A stretch of DNA of 64,000 nucleotides from an uncultured SAR86 cluster bacterium (GTDB lineage: Bacteria > Pseudomonadota > Gammaproteobacteria > Magnimaribacterales > D2472). A program made the position numbers and the translations under genes. A model generated the notes under the pieces. That model ran no database searches, was not told the DNA's origin, and saw nothing but the letters and a program-made list of their open reading frames with translations. The stretch's first letter is position 1. Each line of letters starts with the position of its first letter. This document shows positions 19,050-30,173 of this stretch, piece by piece. Where the stretch lies: positions 35,921 through 99,920 of the forward strand of contig CACEZB010000003.1 of the NCBI GenBank assembly GCA_902563835.1, read 5' to 3'.

Positions 19050-19991
19050 TTATTTTTTTATCATATCTATAAATAATTCTTCTAATCTATTTGATTCATT
19101 CCTCATAGATTTTACCTTTATATTGTGATTATTAAGTTCATCAAAAAGTTTATTTATAGATTTATCTTTATTGATGGCTGTAACCAAGGTTAATGAATCT
19201 TTTAATTTTAAAGGGAATCCATCTATAGATGGTACTTCTTCTAATGGATGTTCTAGGTCAAGCACAAAACCTTGAACGTCTAGTTTTCTTAAAAGTTCCT
19301 GCATGCTGCTATCAACAATGATCTCACCTTGATCAATAATTCCTATATTCCTACATAGTTGTTCTGCTTCTTCAAGATAATGTGTTGTTAATATGATGGT
19401 AGTCCCATTTTCATTAATTTCTTTAAGAAAATTCCACATCTCTCTTCTTAACTCTATATCAACTCCTGCTGTAGGTTCATCAAGTATGAGAAGTTTTGGT
19501 TCATGAATTAATGCTTTAGCTATCATTAACCTTCTTTTATAACCACCTGATAATGTTCTAGCTTGTTCATCTCTTTGATCCCATAAACCCAATCTTTTTA
19601 AAACTGCTTCAACCCTCGGTTTTGATACCGATCCAGTTATGCCGTAAAAACCTGCTTGTGTTGTTACAATATCAATAACTTTCTCAAATTGTGAAAAATT
19701 AATTTCTTGAGATACAACTCCAAGCATTGATTTTGCAACAGCCGGATCTTTATCCACGTCAATATCGAAAATTTTTACACTTCCAGATGTTTTTGTTACT
19801 AACGTTCCGATTATTCCAATAGTTGAGGACTTTCCGGCTCCATTAGGACCTAACAAAGCATAAAAATCACCCTCATGTACTTTTAGAGATATCCCTTTAA
19901 GTGCTTCAGTGCCACCAGAATATACTTTTTTTAGATTTTCTATTTCTAGTGCAAAACCAGCCAAAATATTACTCGTTTTCCTTATTATCAA
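19050..19991 (-). CDS. ABC transporter ATP-binding protein (YadG-like)
   Basis: LLGPNGAGKSSTIGII Walker A, LSGGYKRRLMIAKALIHEPKLLILDEPTAGVD. Confidence 0.95.
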   Translation of the reverse strand: MIIRKTSNILAGFALEIENLKKVYSGGTEALKGISLKVHEGDFYALLGPNGAGKSSTIGIIGTLVTKTSGSVKIFDIDVDKDPAVAKSMLGVVSQEINFSQFEKVIDIVTTQAGFYGITGSVSKPRVEAVLKRLGLWDQRDEQARTLSGGYKRRLMIAKALIHEPKLLILDEPTAGVDIELRREMWNFLKEINENGTTIILTTHYLEEAEQLCRNIGIIDQGEIIVDSSMQELLRKLDVQGFVLDLEHPLEEVPSIDGFPLKLKDSLTLVTAINKDKSINKLFDELNNHNIKVKSMRNESNRLEELFIDMIKK

Positions 19992-21303
19992 CTAATACGT
20001 AACTTAAAATTAGTCCAGTTAATATTCCTAACCACATGTACTCTCCTCCAAAAGCAATTAAAACAGCAGTAACAAGAGCAACCGCTTTTTCGGAATTTTT
20101 TACAGCTAGTGACATTGCAATATATGAACATGCAAGACCGGTTAAAATAAGAGTTACTCCCAAAGCAACTATCATTAAGGGTTGCATAATATCAATAAAT
20201 GGAACTACAAAAAATAAAAAAGGAATACCCATCAAATAATACGAATGAATGCCATCAAATAATGATCCCATAGCCTCTCTTCCTTGTTTCCATCTTTCAA
20301 CCACTACAACGTGAACACCTGTCCATAAAGCGCCTTGAGTGGGGAAAAAAGGATTGATTATAGCTCCAAGCGCATTTCTAATTCCTACACTATTATGAGA
20401 TCTATTTATGTCTATATCTATTATTTCATCAGGTCTTTTTTGTTGGCCCTCTTTAATCACTTCTATAGCTGTAACAAAATCACCAAATAACAATAAATAA
20501 CCAATAATTACTAAAGGTAAAACCTCTAGATACATTTCAGTGGGTGGGAAACCAATCGACAATGGTGAGGTTTGTAAATATACATCTTTTACAGCTGGAG
20601 CGGCTAAACCCCATTCTATACTCCAGGTAATTTCACCTGTGAAGTAACCAACGATTGCAGCAACTATGAAACCAGGTAGTAAACCCAAAGATCCAATAAT
20701 GGCAAGAATTTTATTTTTTTGAGCCAATCTTTTAAAAGGTTCTGAAAATGTTGTAATAGTGCAAATTAATAAAGCAGAAATCATAGATACTGGTGCGTTA
20801 CCAATATATCGATCAAAATCGCTGAAGAAGATTTGGTAAAAGGCAGCCAAAGCAGCACCTAAAATGATTCCAGATTTAAGACCATTTGGTACTTTTTCTA
20901 CAATTAGTTTACCAATACCTGTTAATCCTAAGATTAAGACAAGAAAAGTAAACTCAATTGCCATAGCAGACATGTAATGAAATGTCTCAACTCGATAAAC
21001 TCCATCAAACATACCTTTTGTCATAAAAAATGCTATGACTAGTGGTAAAGCTGGAGTTATCCATCCAGAAGCCATTGGCTCGCCGAAGATAATTGGACTT
21101 GAAGTAATTAAAACACTAGCTATAAAACAAACAGCAATTGCTTCATCTAATGATAATCCTAATGCTATTCCAATAGGCGCCGCCGCAAGAGCAGTTGCAC
21201 CTGATATTACTAAACCTTGAAGAAATTCTGCGGTCAATAATTTAGTATGAATGAAGGGAATCCGTAATGTAAATGGACCCCATTTTATTCCGTTTTTATT
21301 CAT
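19969..21303 (-). CDS. polytopic membrane permease, NCS2/xanthine-uracil-permease-like
   Basis: About 12 hydrophobic helices; GALWTGVHVVVVERWKQG and GNAPVSMISALLICTITTFSEP. Confidence 0.55.
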   Translation of the reverse strand: MNKNGIKWGPFTLRIPFIHTKLLTAEFLQGLVISGATALAAAPIGIALGLSLDEAIAVCFIASVLITSSPIIFGEPMASGWITPALPLVIAFFMTKGMFDGVYRVETFHYMSAMAIEFTFLVLILGLTGIGKLIVEKVPNGLKSGIILGAALAAFYQIFFSDFDRYIGNAPVSMISALLICTITTFSEPFKRLAQKNKILAIIGSLGLLPGFIVAAIVGYFTGEITWSIEWGLAAPAVKDVYLQTSPLSIGFPPTEMYLEVLPLVIIGYLLLFGDFVTAIEVIKEGQQKRPDEIIDIDINRSHNSVGIRNALGAIINPFFPTQGALWTGVHVVVVERWKQGREAMGSLFDGIHSYYLMGIPFLFFVVPFIDIMQPLMIVALGVTLILTGLACSYIAMSLAVKNSEKAVALVTAVLIAFGGEYMWLGILTGLILSYVLVDNKENE

Positions 21304-21318
21304 ATTTTCTCCCCATAA

Positions 21319-22494
21319 TCATTTTGATAATTCTGCCATACCCTCTTCTAAACCTTTGAGTGTTAAAGGATACATTCTATTTTCAAATAATTCTTTAATA
21401 ATACATATAGATGACGTGTAATCCCAGTGATCGTCAGGCACTGGGTTTAGCCATGCCATATTTTCAAAATGATCAGATAGTCTTTTTATCCATACATGGC
21501 CAGCTTCTTCATTCCAATGTTCTATGCTACCACCTGCATTTGTTATTTCATATGGAGCCATTGTTGCATCGCCAACTACAATAACTTTATAGTCAGACTG
21601 AAATTTATTAATTATATCTTGTACTAAGAATCTTTCTTGTGATCGTCTTCTATTATCTTTCCAAACAGATTCATAAATACAATTATGAAAATAAAAATAT
21701 TCTAGATTTTTAAATTCTGTTTTTATGGCTGAAAAGAGTTCCTCACATAATTTAACATAAGGATCCATAGAGCCACCAACATCAAATAATACTATGACTT
21801 TTACTGAATTTAATCTTTCTGGGACCATCTTGATATCTAAGTATCCAGCATTTTTTGCAGTTGATTTGATAGTATCATCCATATCTAACTCAAGGTCATT
21901 TCCTTGTCTTGCAAATTTTCTTAAACGTCTTAACGCCATCTTTATATCTCTAGTACCAATGATGACTGAATCGTCTAAATTAGAGTATTGTCTCTGCTCC
22001 CATATTTTTACAGCCTTTTTTTGACCACCTGGACCACCAATACGTATTCCTTCAGGATTTTGACCCCCATGGCCATATGGAGATGTACCATTAGTGCCTA
22101 CCCATTTGTTACCGCCCTCATGACGTTCTTTTTGTTCTTCAAGACGTTTTTTAAATTCTTCTAATAATTTCTCTAGTCCGCCTAACGATTGAATCTTTTT
22201 AAGTTCTTCTGGGTCTAATTCTTTCTCAAAAGCTTTCCTAAGCCAATCTTCAGGTATTAGAGCTTGGAATACATCTTCTAATTTTTCTATACCTTTAAAA
22301 TAGATATCAAACGCTTTATCAAATTTATCATAATGCTTTTCATCTTTTACTAGTGTTGCTCTAGATAAGTAATAAAAATCATCAAGATCTGCATAAACCA
22401 ATTGATTCTCAAGCGCTCCTAATAAATCTAATAATTCTCTTAGCGTGCATGGGACGCCAGCAGATCTTATAGTTTGAAATAAATTAATTAGCAT
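21319..22494 (-). CDS. VWA/CoxE-like protein, MoxR partner
   Basis: VKVIVLFDVGGSMDPYVKLCEELFSAIKTEF MIDAS-like motif; follows MoxR ATPase with no gap. Confidence 0.88.
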   Translation of the reverse strand: MLINLFQTIRSAGVPCTLRELLDLLGALENQLVYADLDDFYYLSRATLVKDEKHYDKFDKAFDIYFKGIEKLEDVFQALIPEDWLRKAFEKELDPEELKKIQSLGGLEKLLEEFKKRLEEQKERHEGGNKWVGTNGTSPYGHGGQNPEGIRIGGPGGQKKAVKIWEQRQYSNLDDSVIIGTRDIKMALRRLRKFARQGNDLELDMDDTIKSTAKNAGYLDIKMVPERLNSVKVIVLFDVGGSMDPYVKLCEELFSAIKTEFKNLEYFYFHNCIYESVWKDNRRRSQERFLVQDIINKFQSDYKVIVVGDATMAPYEITNAGGSIEHWNEEAGHVWIKRLSDHFENMAWLNPVPDDHWDYTSSICIIKELFENRMYPLTLKGLEEGMAELSK

Positions 22495-23346
22495 TTATTT
22501 TGAATTTGCTTCTCTTCTTGACATAAATGCAAGCCTCTCAAGTAATTGAACATCCTGTTCATTTTTTAATAGAGCTCCATACAATGGGGGTATTGCTTTC
22601 GAAGAGTCTGCATTTTTTAATATTTCATCAGGCATATCATCTGATAACAGTAATTTTAACCAGTCAATCAGTTCAGATGTAGATGGTTTTTTCTTTAAAC
22701 CGGGGATTTTTCTTAAATCAAAAAATATTTCTAAAGCATCTTTAACTAATTTCTTTTTAATCTTAGGGTAATGAACAGAAACAATTTTATTCATAGTCTC
22801 TCTATCTGGAAATTGAATGTAATGAAAGAAGCATCTTCTTAAAAATGCATCAGGCAATTCCTTTTCATTATTTGAGGTCATGATTATTAATGGTCTATGT
22901 TTAGCTTTTATAGTTTCACCAGTTTCATAACAAAAGAATTCCATTCTATCTAGTTCTTGAAGAAGGTCATTCGGGAACTCAATGTCTGCTTTATCAATCT
23001 CATCTATTAATAAAACTACTTGTTTTTCTGATGTAAAAGCATCCCATAGTTTTCCTTTTTTTATATAGTTGGATATGTCTTTTACCCTTTCATCGCCTAA
23101 TTGAGAATCCCTTAAACGAGTTACAGCATCATATTCATATAATCCTTGTGATGCTTTAGTAGTAGATTTGATATGCCATTCAATTAAGTCCATATTAAGA
23201 GCATTAGCAACCTCTATAGCTAATAATGTTTTACCTGTGCCTGGCTCACCTTTGACCAGCAAAGGTCTTTCTAGGGATTTAGCTGCATTAACTGCCATAC
23301 TTAAATCTTCCGTTGATATATAGTTCTTGGTACCTTTAAATTGCAT
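22495..23346 (-). CDS. MoxR-family AAA+ ATPase
   Basis: LVKGEPGTGKTLLAIEVANAL, VVLLIDEIDKADIEFPNDLLQELD, FLRRCFFHYIQFPD. Confidence 0.93.
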   Translation of the reverse strand: MQFKGTKNYISTEDLSMAVNAAKSLERPLLVKGEPGTGKTLLAIEVANALNMDLIEWHIKSTTKASQGLYEYDAVTRLRDSQLGDERVKDISNYIKKGKLWDAFTSEKQVVLLIDEIDKADIEFPNDLLQELDRMEFFCYETGETIKAKHRPLIIMTSNNEKELPDAFLRRCFFHYIQFPDRETMNKIVSVHYPKIKKKLVKDALEIFFDLRKIPGLKKKPSTSELIDWLKLLLSDDMPDEILKNADSSKAIPPLYGALLKNEQDVQLLERLAFMSRREANSK

Positions 23347-23369
23347 TTTTTTTCCTTTTAATCAATAAA

Positions 23370-24215
23370 TTAAGATATTTTTTCTTCTGACTTTAGTATT
23401 CTAGTTAGTTGACGGCTCGAAGCAACTAAATTTGCATCTAAATCCCAAATATTACAATCTTGTTCAAAATATCCTTTGTTGATATCTGAAGCTTTGAAGT
23501 CTGCATATAAAACTGATGTAGATGGCATCTTTCTAATATGAGTTGTTAGAGTTATGGTTGGAATCCATCCTAAAGGGCCATATTTATTACAAACTACTGG
23601 AGGCAGGATGTCTGAAAAGAAAGATAAACAAAATTGATCTGGTACACCTCCTTCCATTTCTAAAAAAGCAGAACATCTTGCTTCATTATCTTTATTGCTA
23701 GAATCTGGCTCTCTGTTCCACCATGCATGGTCTGGATGAATATCACATTCTAATTGTTGGATAAATGCTGGGGTAAAACCTTTAGAAATCTTATCGTAAT
23801 TCATCTTTACGTAATCATTTTTATCTTTATCATTAAAAATATTAGGTAAAGGCTTTTGAAGATCATCATACCCTTTCATAAATTCAAAATCAGAACAAGT
23901 TCCAGTAAATGTAGTACAAATTTTATCGTCTTGAATTAACTTAACAATACCAGATGAACTTCCCTTACTTGCCTTAAAGGTTTCTACCTCAAGCTGGAAA
24001 GGTTTAGCATCAATTCTATCCAAATATTGCACAGATGAGCTTATTGCTGTTGAATGAGGCAGTATGCTTGTAAGAGCCTTGTGCATAACTGCCATTAAAT
24101 ATCCACCATGAGGTGTATTACCTACAAAATAATTAGTATCTGGATTAACTGAAAATATACTATCTTCAATATTCTCTAATTTTAGAGCATGTTGAAATCT
24201 TTCAAATTGATTCAT
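23370..24215 (-). CDS. acyl-CoA thioesterase family protein (double hotdog)
   Basis: NTPHGGYLMAVMHKAL and SVQYLDRIDAKPFQLEVETFKASKGSSSGIVKL. Confidence 0.78.
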   Translation of the reverse strand: MNQFERFQHALKLENIEDSIFSVNPDTNYFVGNTPHGGYLMAVMHKALTSILPHSTAISSSVQYLDRIDAKPFQLEVETFKASKGSSSGIVKLIQDDKICTTFTGTCSDFEFMKGYDDLQKPLPNIFNDKDKNDYVKMNYDKISKGFTPAFIQQLECDIHPDHAWWNREPDSSNKDNEARCSAFLEMEGGVPDQFCLSFFSDILPPVVCNKYGPLGWIPTITLTTHIRKMPSTSVLYADFKASDINKGYFEQDCNIWDLDANLVASSRQLTRILKSEEKIS

Positions 24216-24269
24216 GATAGGTTAATTTTAGTTCATAATTTATATTATTAGAAATTAATAAAGATACAT

Positions 24270-25058
24270 ATGCACGAAATAGCTGATATAGCTTGTAACT
24301 TTACAAGCGAAAGATTTGATAAAGATCTTGATAAAGTTATTGATACAGCTATTACTAATAAAATTAATAAATTTGGTCTTATATGCAGTAGATTGAGTGA
24401 TCTAAATAAATTATTAAAAATATATGACCAATACTCAAAAAATATGTTCTTTACAATTGGAACTCATCCACATCATGCAAATGAAATTAATGATGACTAT
24501 TTAAAAAAACTGATAGACGCAGTAAAAAAAAATAATCCTCATGCTATTGGTGAAACAGGATTAGATTTCTTTAGAAACTTATCTACTTATGAAGAACAAA
24601 TATTTGCATTTGAAGAACAAATCAAAATAGCAATAGATATGAACAAACCTCTTTTTCTGCATCAAAGAGATTCACATGATGATTTTATAAAGATTTTAAG
24701 AAAATATTCATCTGATATTAATAAGGCTGTTGTACATTGTTTTACTGGAACTCAACAGCAATTAGATGATTATTTAGAACTAGATTGTTATATAGGTGTT
24801 ACTGGCTGGATATGTGATGCGAAGAGAAACGTTGAACTTCGCAAAACCATTAAAAATATTCCTTTGGAAAGATTGGTGATTGAAACAGACTGTCCATATC
24901 TAATTCCTAAAAATCTTCCCGATAAACCTAAAAACAATAGGAATGAACCAAGTAACTTAAATCATATAGTTAATGAAATTACCAAGCTCATGGATATAGA
25001 TAAAGATATTCTTAGAAAACAAACTTTTAGAAATACTAAAAGCTTTTTTGATATTTAG
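24270..25058 (+). CDS. TatD-family metal-dependent hydrolase
   Basis: FTIGTHPHHA, AIGETGLDFFRN, LFLHQRDSHDDF, VVHCFTG, ETDCPYLIP. Confidence 0.93.
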   Translation: MHEIADIACNFTSERFDKDLDKVIDTAITNKINKFGLICSRLSDLNKLLKIYDQYSKNMFFTIGTHPHHANEINDDYLKKLIDAVKKNNPHAIGETGLDFFRNLSTYEEQIFAFEEQIKIAIDMNKPLFLHQRDSHDDFIKILRKYSSDINKAVVHCFTGTQQQLDDYLELDCYIGVTGWICDAKRNVELRKTIKNIPLERLVIETDCPYLIPKNLPDKPKNNRNEPSNLNHIVNEITKLMDIDKDILRKQTFRNTKSFFDI

Positions 25059-25121
25059 TTAGGATGAAAACCAAAAAATATATAAGAACAAATAAAACCT
25101 TTTATATTATTGAGGAAGATC

Positions 25122-25748
25122 CTAGATTTTATTTTTTTTCAATTGTTCAAGTTTACGTTTATCTCTCTCTTTATTAGCTCTATCTATATTTTCTTTATCT
25201 TTAATTTGTAAATTTTTCATATATTTTTCATAAGATTTATGATTTTTGCTTAATGCACAATAAGCAAACTTGCCACCATCATTTTCAAATAATATAGGAT
25301 TGATCTCATCATTTTTTTCATAATAATCATCCATTGCAACAACGATTTCATCTAAATATAGATTTTCTCTATTTATTCGATAATATTTATATTGCCAAGT
25401 ATTTAAAGGCGCTTTCCAAAACACATATCGACTAGTAATCTTATAAATCTTTACTGTCTTTGAGGTTATGTGATTTTCTTTGGGTATCCAGTACCTTGGA
25501 TTGTCCTGGTCTATAGGTCCAGTTTGTTTAATTCTATCAATCGATACTTTATTTTTAAAAAATTTAAATCCAGTGTACCGCTCTGCATGATCTTTTTGTA
25601 ATTTAATATTTGTAGGATCTAGACTCATATCTAATGGAACAAAATATTGAGCACAAATTAAACTTTTACCATTAAGCGAATCCAAAGGCTCATTAGAGTA
25701 TGAAAACAACGAAATAATAATACCAAGTGTAAAAAATATTATCTTCAT
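25122..25748 (-). CDS. hypothetical exported protein
   Basis: 208-aa intact ORF with signal-peptide-like N-terminus; Lys-rich C-terminus. Confidence 0.65.
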   Translation of the reverse strand: MKIIFFTLGIIISLFSYSNEPLDSLNGKSLICAQYFVPLDMSLDPTNIKLQKDHAERYTGFKFFKNKVSIDRIKQTGPIDQDNPRYWIPKENHITSKTVKIYKITSRYVFWKAPLNTWQYKYYRINRENLYLDEIVVAMDDYYEKNDEINPILFENDGGKFAYCALSKNHKSYEKYMKNLQIKDKENIDRANKERDKRKLEQLKKNKI

Positions 25749-25757
25749 AAACTTATT

Positions 25758-26858
25758 TCAAAAAACATCTTTTGATAAATTAAATTCATTGCAAATATCA
25801 TCTAGGTCAACTCCAACCTTTTTAGCGTTATATTTAATTTCTGGTTTAGTTTTAGAATATCTTGGAGATGCATTAGGTTGATTAAAGCCATCTATATTTG
25901 TAAAAGCTTTTCTTTCTATATTATGTGGATGGTCTTGTGCCTCTTCCATGCTGAGAACTGGAGAAACGCATGCATCACTGCCACCAAATATTTCTACCCA
26001 TTCAGATCTTGATTTTAATTTAATTATAGATGTCATCTTTTCTTTTAATTCTGGCCATAATTCTTTATTGTGCTGGTCTTTAAATCTTTCATCATCTATT
26101 TCAAGTTTTTCTAAAAGCTCGTTATAAAATTGAGGTTCAATCGATCCGATAGCAATATACTTTTTATCTAAACATTCATAAGTATCATAAAAGTGAGCAA
26201 AACCATCAAGTAAGTTAGATTCCCTATTATCTTCCCAATGTCCCATTTCTTTTAAAGAATAAAAGAAAGACATTAATGATAAAGATCCATCAACCATTGC
26301 TGAATCAACCACCTGTCCCTCTCCTGTCTTGAGAGAATGAATTAATCCTGAAACTATACCAAAAGCTAGATGCATTCCACCCCCTCCATAATCTCCTATT
26401 AAATTTAATGGAGGTATCGGATTTGAGTCTTTTCTGCCAATAGAATTTAAAGCTCCAGATAAACTGATATAGTTGATATCATGTCCTGCTAAATTAGACA
26501 TTGGACCTTCTTGACCCCAACCAGTCATTCTTCCATAAACTAACTTAGGATTTCTTTCTAAACATACATCTGGACCAAGACCTAATTTTTCCATAACGCC
26601 AGGTCTATATCCCTCAAAAACAACATCAACTTGATCTATTAATTTAAGTATTTCACTAATCGTGTCTTTATTTTTAAGATCTGCTGTTATTGAACGTTTT
26701 GATCTATTATGAATATCATATTTATTCTCAACACCCTCAGTACCTTTCCTTCCAACTCTGATTACATCAGCTCCCATATCAGCCAATAACATTCCACAAT
26801 AAGGGCCAGGTCCAATTCCTGAAAACTCTAATATTTTTATATCTTTAAGTGGTCCCAT
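25758..26858 (-). CDS. CaiB/BaiF family CoA-transferase (alpha-methylacyl-CoA racemase-like)
   Basis: ILEFSGIGPGPYCGMLLADMGADVIRV, NRSKRSITADLK, VVFEGYRPGVMEKLGLG, GRMTGWGQEGP. Confidence 0.94.
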   Translation of the reverse strand: MGPLKDIKILEFSGIGPGPYCGMLLADMGADVIRVGRKGTEGVENKYDIHNRSKRSITADLKNKDTISEILKLIDQVDVVFEGYRPGVMEKLGLGPDVCLERNPKLVYGRMTGWGQEGPMSNLAGHDINYISLSGALNSIGRKDSNPIPPLNLIGDYGGGGMHLAFGIVSGLIHSLKTGEGQVVDSAMVDGSLSLMSFFYSLKEMGHWEDNRESNLLDGFAHFYDTYECLDKKYIAIGSIEPQFYNELLEKLEIDDERFKDQHNKELWPELKEKMTSIIKLKSRSEWVEIFGGSDACVSPVLSMEEAQDHPHNIERKAFTNIDGFNQPNASPRYSKTKPEIKYNAKKVGVDLDDICNEFNLSKDVF

Positions 26859-29326
26859 TATTTAAATACCTCATATTTTACTAATAGATTAGGTAATAAT
26901 GTTAATGAACTAATAAAAGCTAATATCATAGCAATCGCAGTAAAAAGTCCAAAGAGGATTGTAGGAAAGAAATTAGATAAAGATAATATTAAAAAACCTG
27001 CTGAAATAGTAGAAGCTGTATAAAAAATTGCTCTTCCTGTTGTAGCGTGAGCGTTACTTAAAGCCAATGATGTCGAGCCAGTTATCTTTAATTCTTTTTT
27101 ATATCTATAAATATAGTGAATAGTATTATCCACTGCCATGCCAACACTTATTGCAGCAACTGTTATTGTCATAATATCTAATGGTATTTTTAAAAGACCT
27201 AATAATCCCATAACAGATGATGCAACAAAGATATTTGGTATTAATCCTATAATCATTACCTTTATGGATCTGAAAATTAAAAAAAGCATTAAAGATATAA
27301 CAACAAAAACTATTATTAAAGATCCGATCTGCGATCTAAATAATGACTGCAACATATTATTATATAAAACTGCTAGTCCTGTTATCTCATACTGAGATGG
27401 TTCTAAATTAAATTTATTTTGCAGATCTTCATTTATCATCTTTAATAGTTCATTTCTATTTAGTTCTGTAGCAGACTCATTGACTCTAGTTGAAATTCTA
27501 ACAACTGAGTCATCTTTATTTATATATGAATACAATAATGATTCTCTAATATCTTCTGGCAAAACTGATCTTAATAAAGCTAGCTCAAGATCATTTAAAT
27601 CTTTGCCATCATTAATTTGTCGAGCAAGTTTTACCCCGCTAGCAACACTTAGTACCTTACCAATTTCTGGTATTGAATCTAAATAATCATGAATGTCTTC
27701 TAATTCATTTAAAGAATAAATATTCCACCAATAACCAGCAGCGGTGCTTGTTTCATCATCAAATAAGTCATCTTCAAAAAACTCGTCGTCAATTTGTATT
27801 GATTCGAACGTATCTTCTGGTTGAGAGATAATAATATCTAAAGTTGCTGTACCACCTAATTTTGAATCAATCTCTAACATTCCTTTATATATTTCAGTAT
27901 TTTTATCAAAGTAATCTATAAATCTATTTTCAACTTCTAATTTCGATATTCCTATGCACAAAATAATAAAAGAAGTAAAAAACGTAACTGATACTAAAGA
28001 TTTATTACTTTGTGAAAAATTTAATAAAGTATTTGTTATTTTGTGCAGTGATAGGAAATCTTTAGTGCCGCCAACTTTGATTAAATAGATTGCACAAGGC
28101 AAGAATGTAAAAGTAAGAATAAAAGCAATAGAGATTCCAAAAGCCATCATTTTCCCAAATTCAATGACAGGCTTTAATTCACCAAAAGTTAATGATAAGA
28201 AAGCAACAGCTGTAGTTAGCGCTGCAAAAAAACATGGTGCAAACATTTGATCATAACCATGAATAATCGCATCTTTAATATCCATTTCTTTTTTAATTTC
28301 ATTAATTTTTACCAATAAATGAACCGTCAAAGAAATTGTTAGTATCAGTAATAAGGCTATAAAATTAGATGAAACTACACTTATTTTCCAATCCATATAA
28401 CCTAAAAAACCTGCAGTTATAAAAGCAGTAAGGAATGCATTTATTAATGGCATCGCTACATACCAGAGTGAACCAAAAAATAGATATAACATTAAAGCAA
28501 AGATTAGAGCAACCGCAGAGCCAAAAATTACAAGATCTGACTTTATGTAATCCATCATATCTGAGGCTATCATTGATGGTCCCCCAAGATAAATTGTTGC
28601 ATCATCTCGATACTTGTCTAATGTAGATCTAATATTTTTTATTAAAATTTTATTAAAATCAGACTCTTGATCATTTAACTCACTTATTCTCTTATTAGTC
28701 ATATCTAACTTATTTTGAAGAGTTGTTTTTAATTTATTGGTAAGTGGTTCTTTTGAAGATAACTGTTCAAGTAACTCATATCTTTGATTTATTAGTTCGT
28801 TATATTCGTTATTACCCCTCAACACCACTTGCATAGCAGTAACTTTGCCATCTTTGCTTATGATTAATTCTTTATAGATTGGATTATTAAGAATCTCCTC
28901 TTTGGCGAGTTCTAAATTTATCTCATCAGATGTTAAATCTTTTAAATTATCTGCAACCTCAGTGAGTCCGACCTTGGGTTGGAAAAATATTGGAGCATCC
29001 ATCAACGAAAGAACAGAATCAACACCATCAATGGCCTTTAAATCATTTTCTAAATTTGTAATTCTATTTATTGAATAATCGGAAAAAAGATCCTGCTTTG
29101 GCTCATAAGTAACAATTAAGAAGCTTGAATCTCCGAATTCATCTTCTGCCTCTCGATAAGTCTTCAGAGATTGATCGTTTTCCAATACTAGAGCATCTGA
29201 TGATGCATCTAATTTAAAATTATTTAACCCTACTCCTGAAATAAGAGTAACTACAAAAACACTCAATAAAATAATTAAATAATTATTAATTAATCTTAAT
29301 GCTATATTTTTGATCTCAACTCGCAT
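26858..29326 (-). CDS. RND/MMPL-superfamily transporter
   Basis: 822 aa with two repeated TM blocks; SVGMAVDNTIHYIYRYK and SLTVHLLVKI RND signatures. Confidence 0.9.
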   Translation of the reverse strand: MRVEIKNIALRLINNYLIILLSVFVVTLISGVGLNNFKLDASSDALVLENDQSLKTYREAEDEFGDSSFLIVTYEPKQDLFSDYSINRITNLENDLKAIDGVDSVLSLMDAPIFFQPKVGLTEVADNLKDLTSDEINLELAKEEILNNPIYKELIISKDGKVTAMQVVLRGNNEYNELINQRYELLEQLSSKEPLTNKLKTTLQNKLDMTNKRISELNDQESDFNKILIKNIRSTLDKYRDDATIYLGGPSMIASDMMDYIKSDLVIFGSAVALIFALMLYLFFGSLWYVAMPLINAFLTAFITAGFLGYMDWKISVVSSNFIALLLILTISLTVHLLVKINEIKKEMDIKDAIIHGYDQMFAPCFFAALTTAVAFLSLTFGELKPVIEFGKMMAFGISIAFILTFTFLPCAIYLIKVGGTKDFLSLHKITNTLLNFSQSNKSLVSVTFFTSFIILCIGISKLEVENRFIDYFDKNTEIYKGMLEIDSKLGGTATLDIIISQPEDTFESIQIDDEFFEDDLFDDETSTAAGYWWNIYSLNELEDIHDYLDSIPEIGKVLSVASGVKLARQINDGKDLNDLELALLRSVLPEDIRESLLYSYINKDDSVVRISTRVNESATELNRNELLKMINEDLQNKFNLEPSQYEITGLAVLYNNMLQSLFRSQIGSLIIVFVVISLMLFLIFRSIKVMIIGLIPNIFVASSVMGLLGLLKIPLDIMTITVAAISVGMAVDNTIHYIYRYKKELKITGSTSLALSNAHATTGRAIFYTASTISAGFLILSLSNFFPTILFGLFTAIAMILAFISSLTLLPNLLVKYEVFK

Positions 29327-29328
29327 AA

Positions 29329-29631
29329 TTATTTATTAACACAATTAGGTGAATCTAAAATCATGGGATTATTTTTATATTCTTCATTATCAAAAGAATG
29401 AATTGATAGCGCGTGAATAGATTGCATTACTTCACCAAGAACTTTATATACCTCTTGGTGCCTTTTTACATTAGATAAATTTTTAAATTCATCACTAACA
29501 ATCACTAACTTAAAATGACTTTCAGATCCTTCAGGTACATTATGCATATAACTTTCATTAACTATTTGTAAAACTGACGGACTAAACTCTGAAAGTAATA
29601 TATTCTTTATAGTATTTTCTCTATTCCCCAT
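29329..29631 (-). CDS. BolA family protein
   Basis: PSVLQIVNESYMHNVPEGSESHFKLVIVSDEFKNLSNVKRHQEVYKVLGEVMQSIHALSIHSF. Confidence 0.93.
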   Translation of the reverse strand: MGNRENTIKNILLSEFSPSVLQIVNESYMHNVPEGSESHFKLVIVSDEFKNLSNVKRHQEVYKVLGEVMQSIHALSIHSFDNEEYKNNPMILDSPNCVNK

Positions 29632-29659
29632 AATTTAATCTTTTAAATGTAAAAATTGA

Positions 29660-30121
29660 TTATGATCTTTTCCATATCTTGTTATAAATTAATGCAAAAA
29701 TAACAATAAAAGATGCCCCTATAGCAACAGGCATTATAACGAATTCAAAAGTCTTTGCTCCAAGGATTGCAATAATTGGATTGCCGCCTGCTGGAGGGTG
29801 CACGGTGTTAGTTAACATCATAGCCATAATAGCCAGGCCAACACCAAGGGCTATTGAAATAGAACTTTCTCCAATTAGATAAAAAATAAATACGCCAGCA
29901 GATGCTGATAAAACATGACCAAAAAATACATTTCTTGGTTTGGCCAAAGGACTATCATGAACTGCCATAACTAATACCAAACTAGCTCCAAATGCTGGTA
30001 TTAACCATACATTGCTTTGATCTAAAGAATTAAGATATGCTATAAAAAAAATACATAAAGCCGCTCCAAAAGAGGAAATAAGTATATTTTTTAAATTATC
30101 TGAAAGAAAATTAAATTTCAT
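29660..30121 (-). CDS. HPP family membrane protein
   Basis: FGASLVLVMAVHDSPLAKPRNVFFGH, NTVHPPAGGNPIIAI. Confidence 0.9.
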   Translation of the reverse strand: MKFNFLSDNLKNILISSFGAALCIFFIAYLNSLDQSNVWLIPAFGASLVLVMAVHDSPLAKPRNVFFGHVLSASAGVFIFYLIGESSISIALGVGLAIMAMMLTNTVHPPAGGNPIIAILGAKTFEFVIMPVAIGASFIVIFALIYNKIWKRS

Positions 30122-30173
30122 ACTTAAATAGGTTAACCTATTATTGTAAATATATAAATTGATGTAACATTTT

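Noticed and set aside
21319-23346. MoxR-VWA pair as a novel ternary defence system
   Set aside because: MoxR with a CoxE-like VWA partner is a widespread chaperone-type pair; no effector gene nearby.
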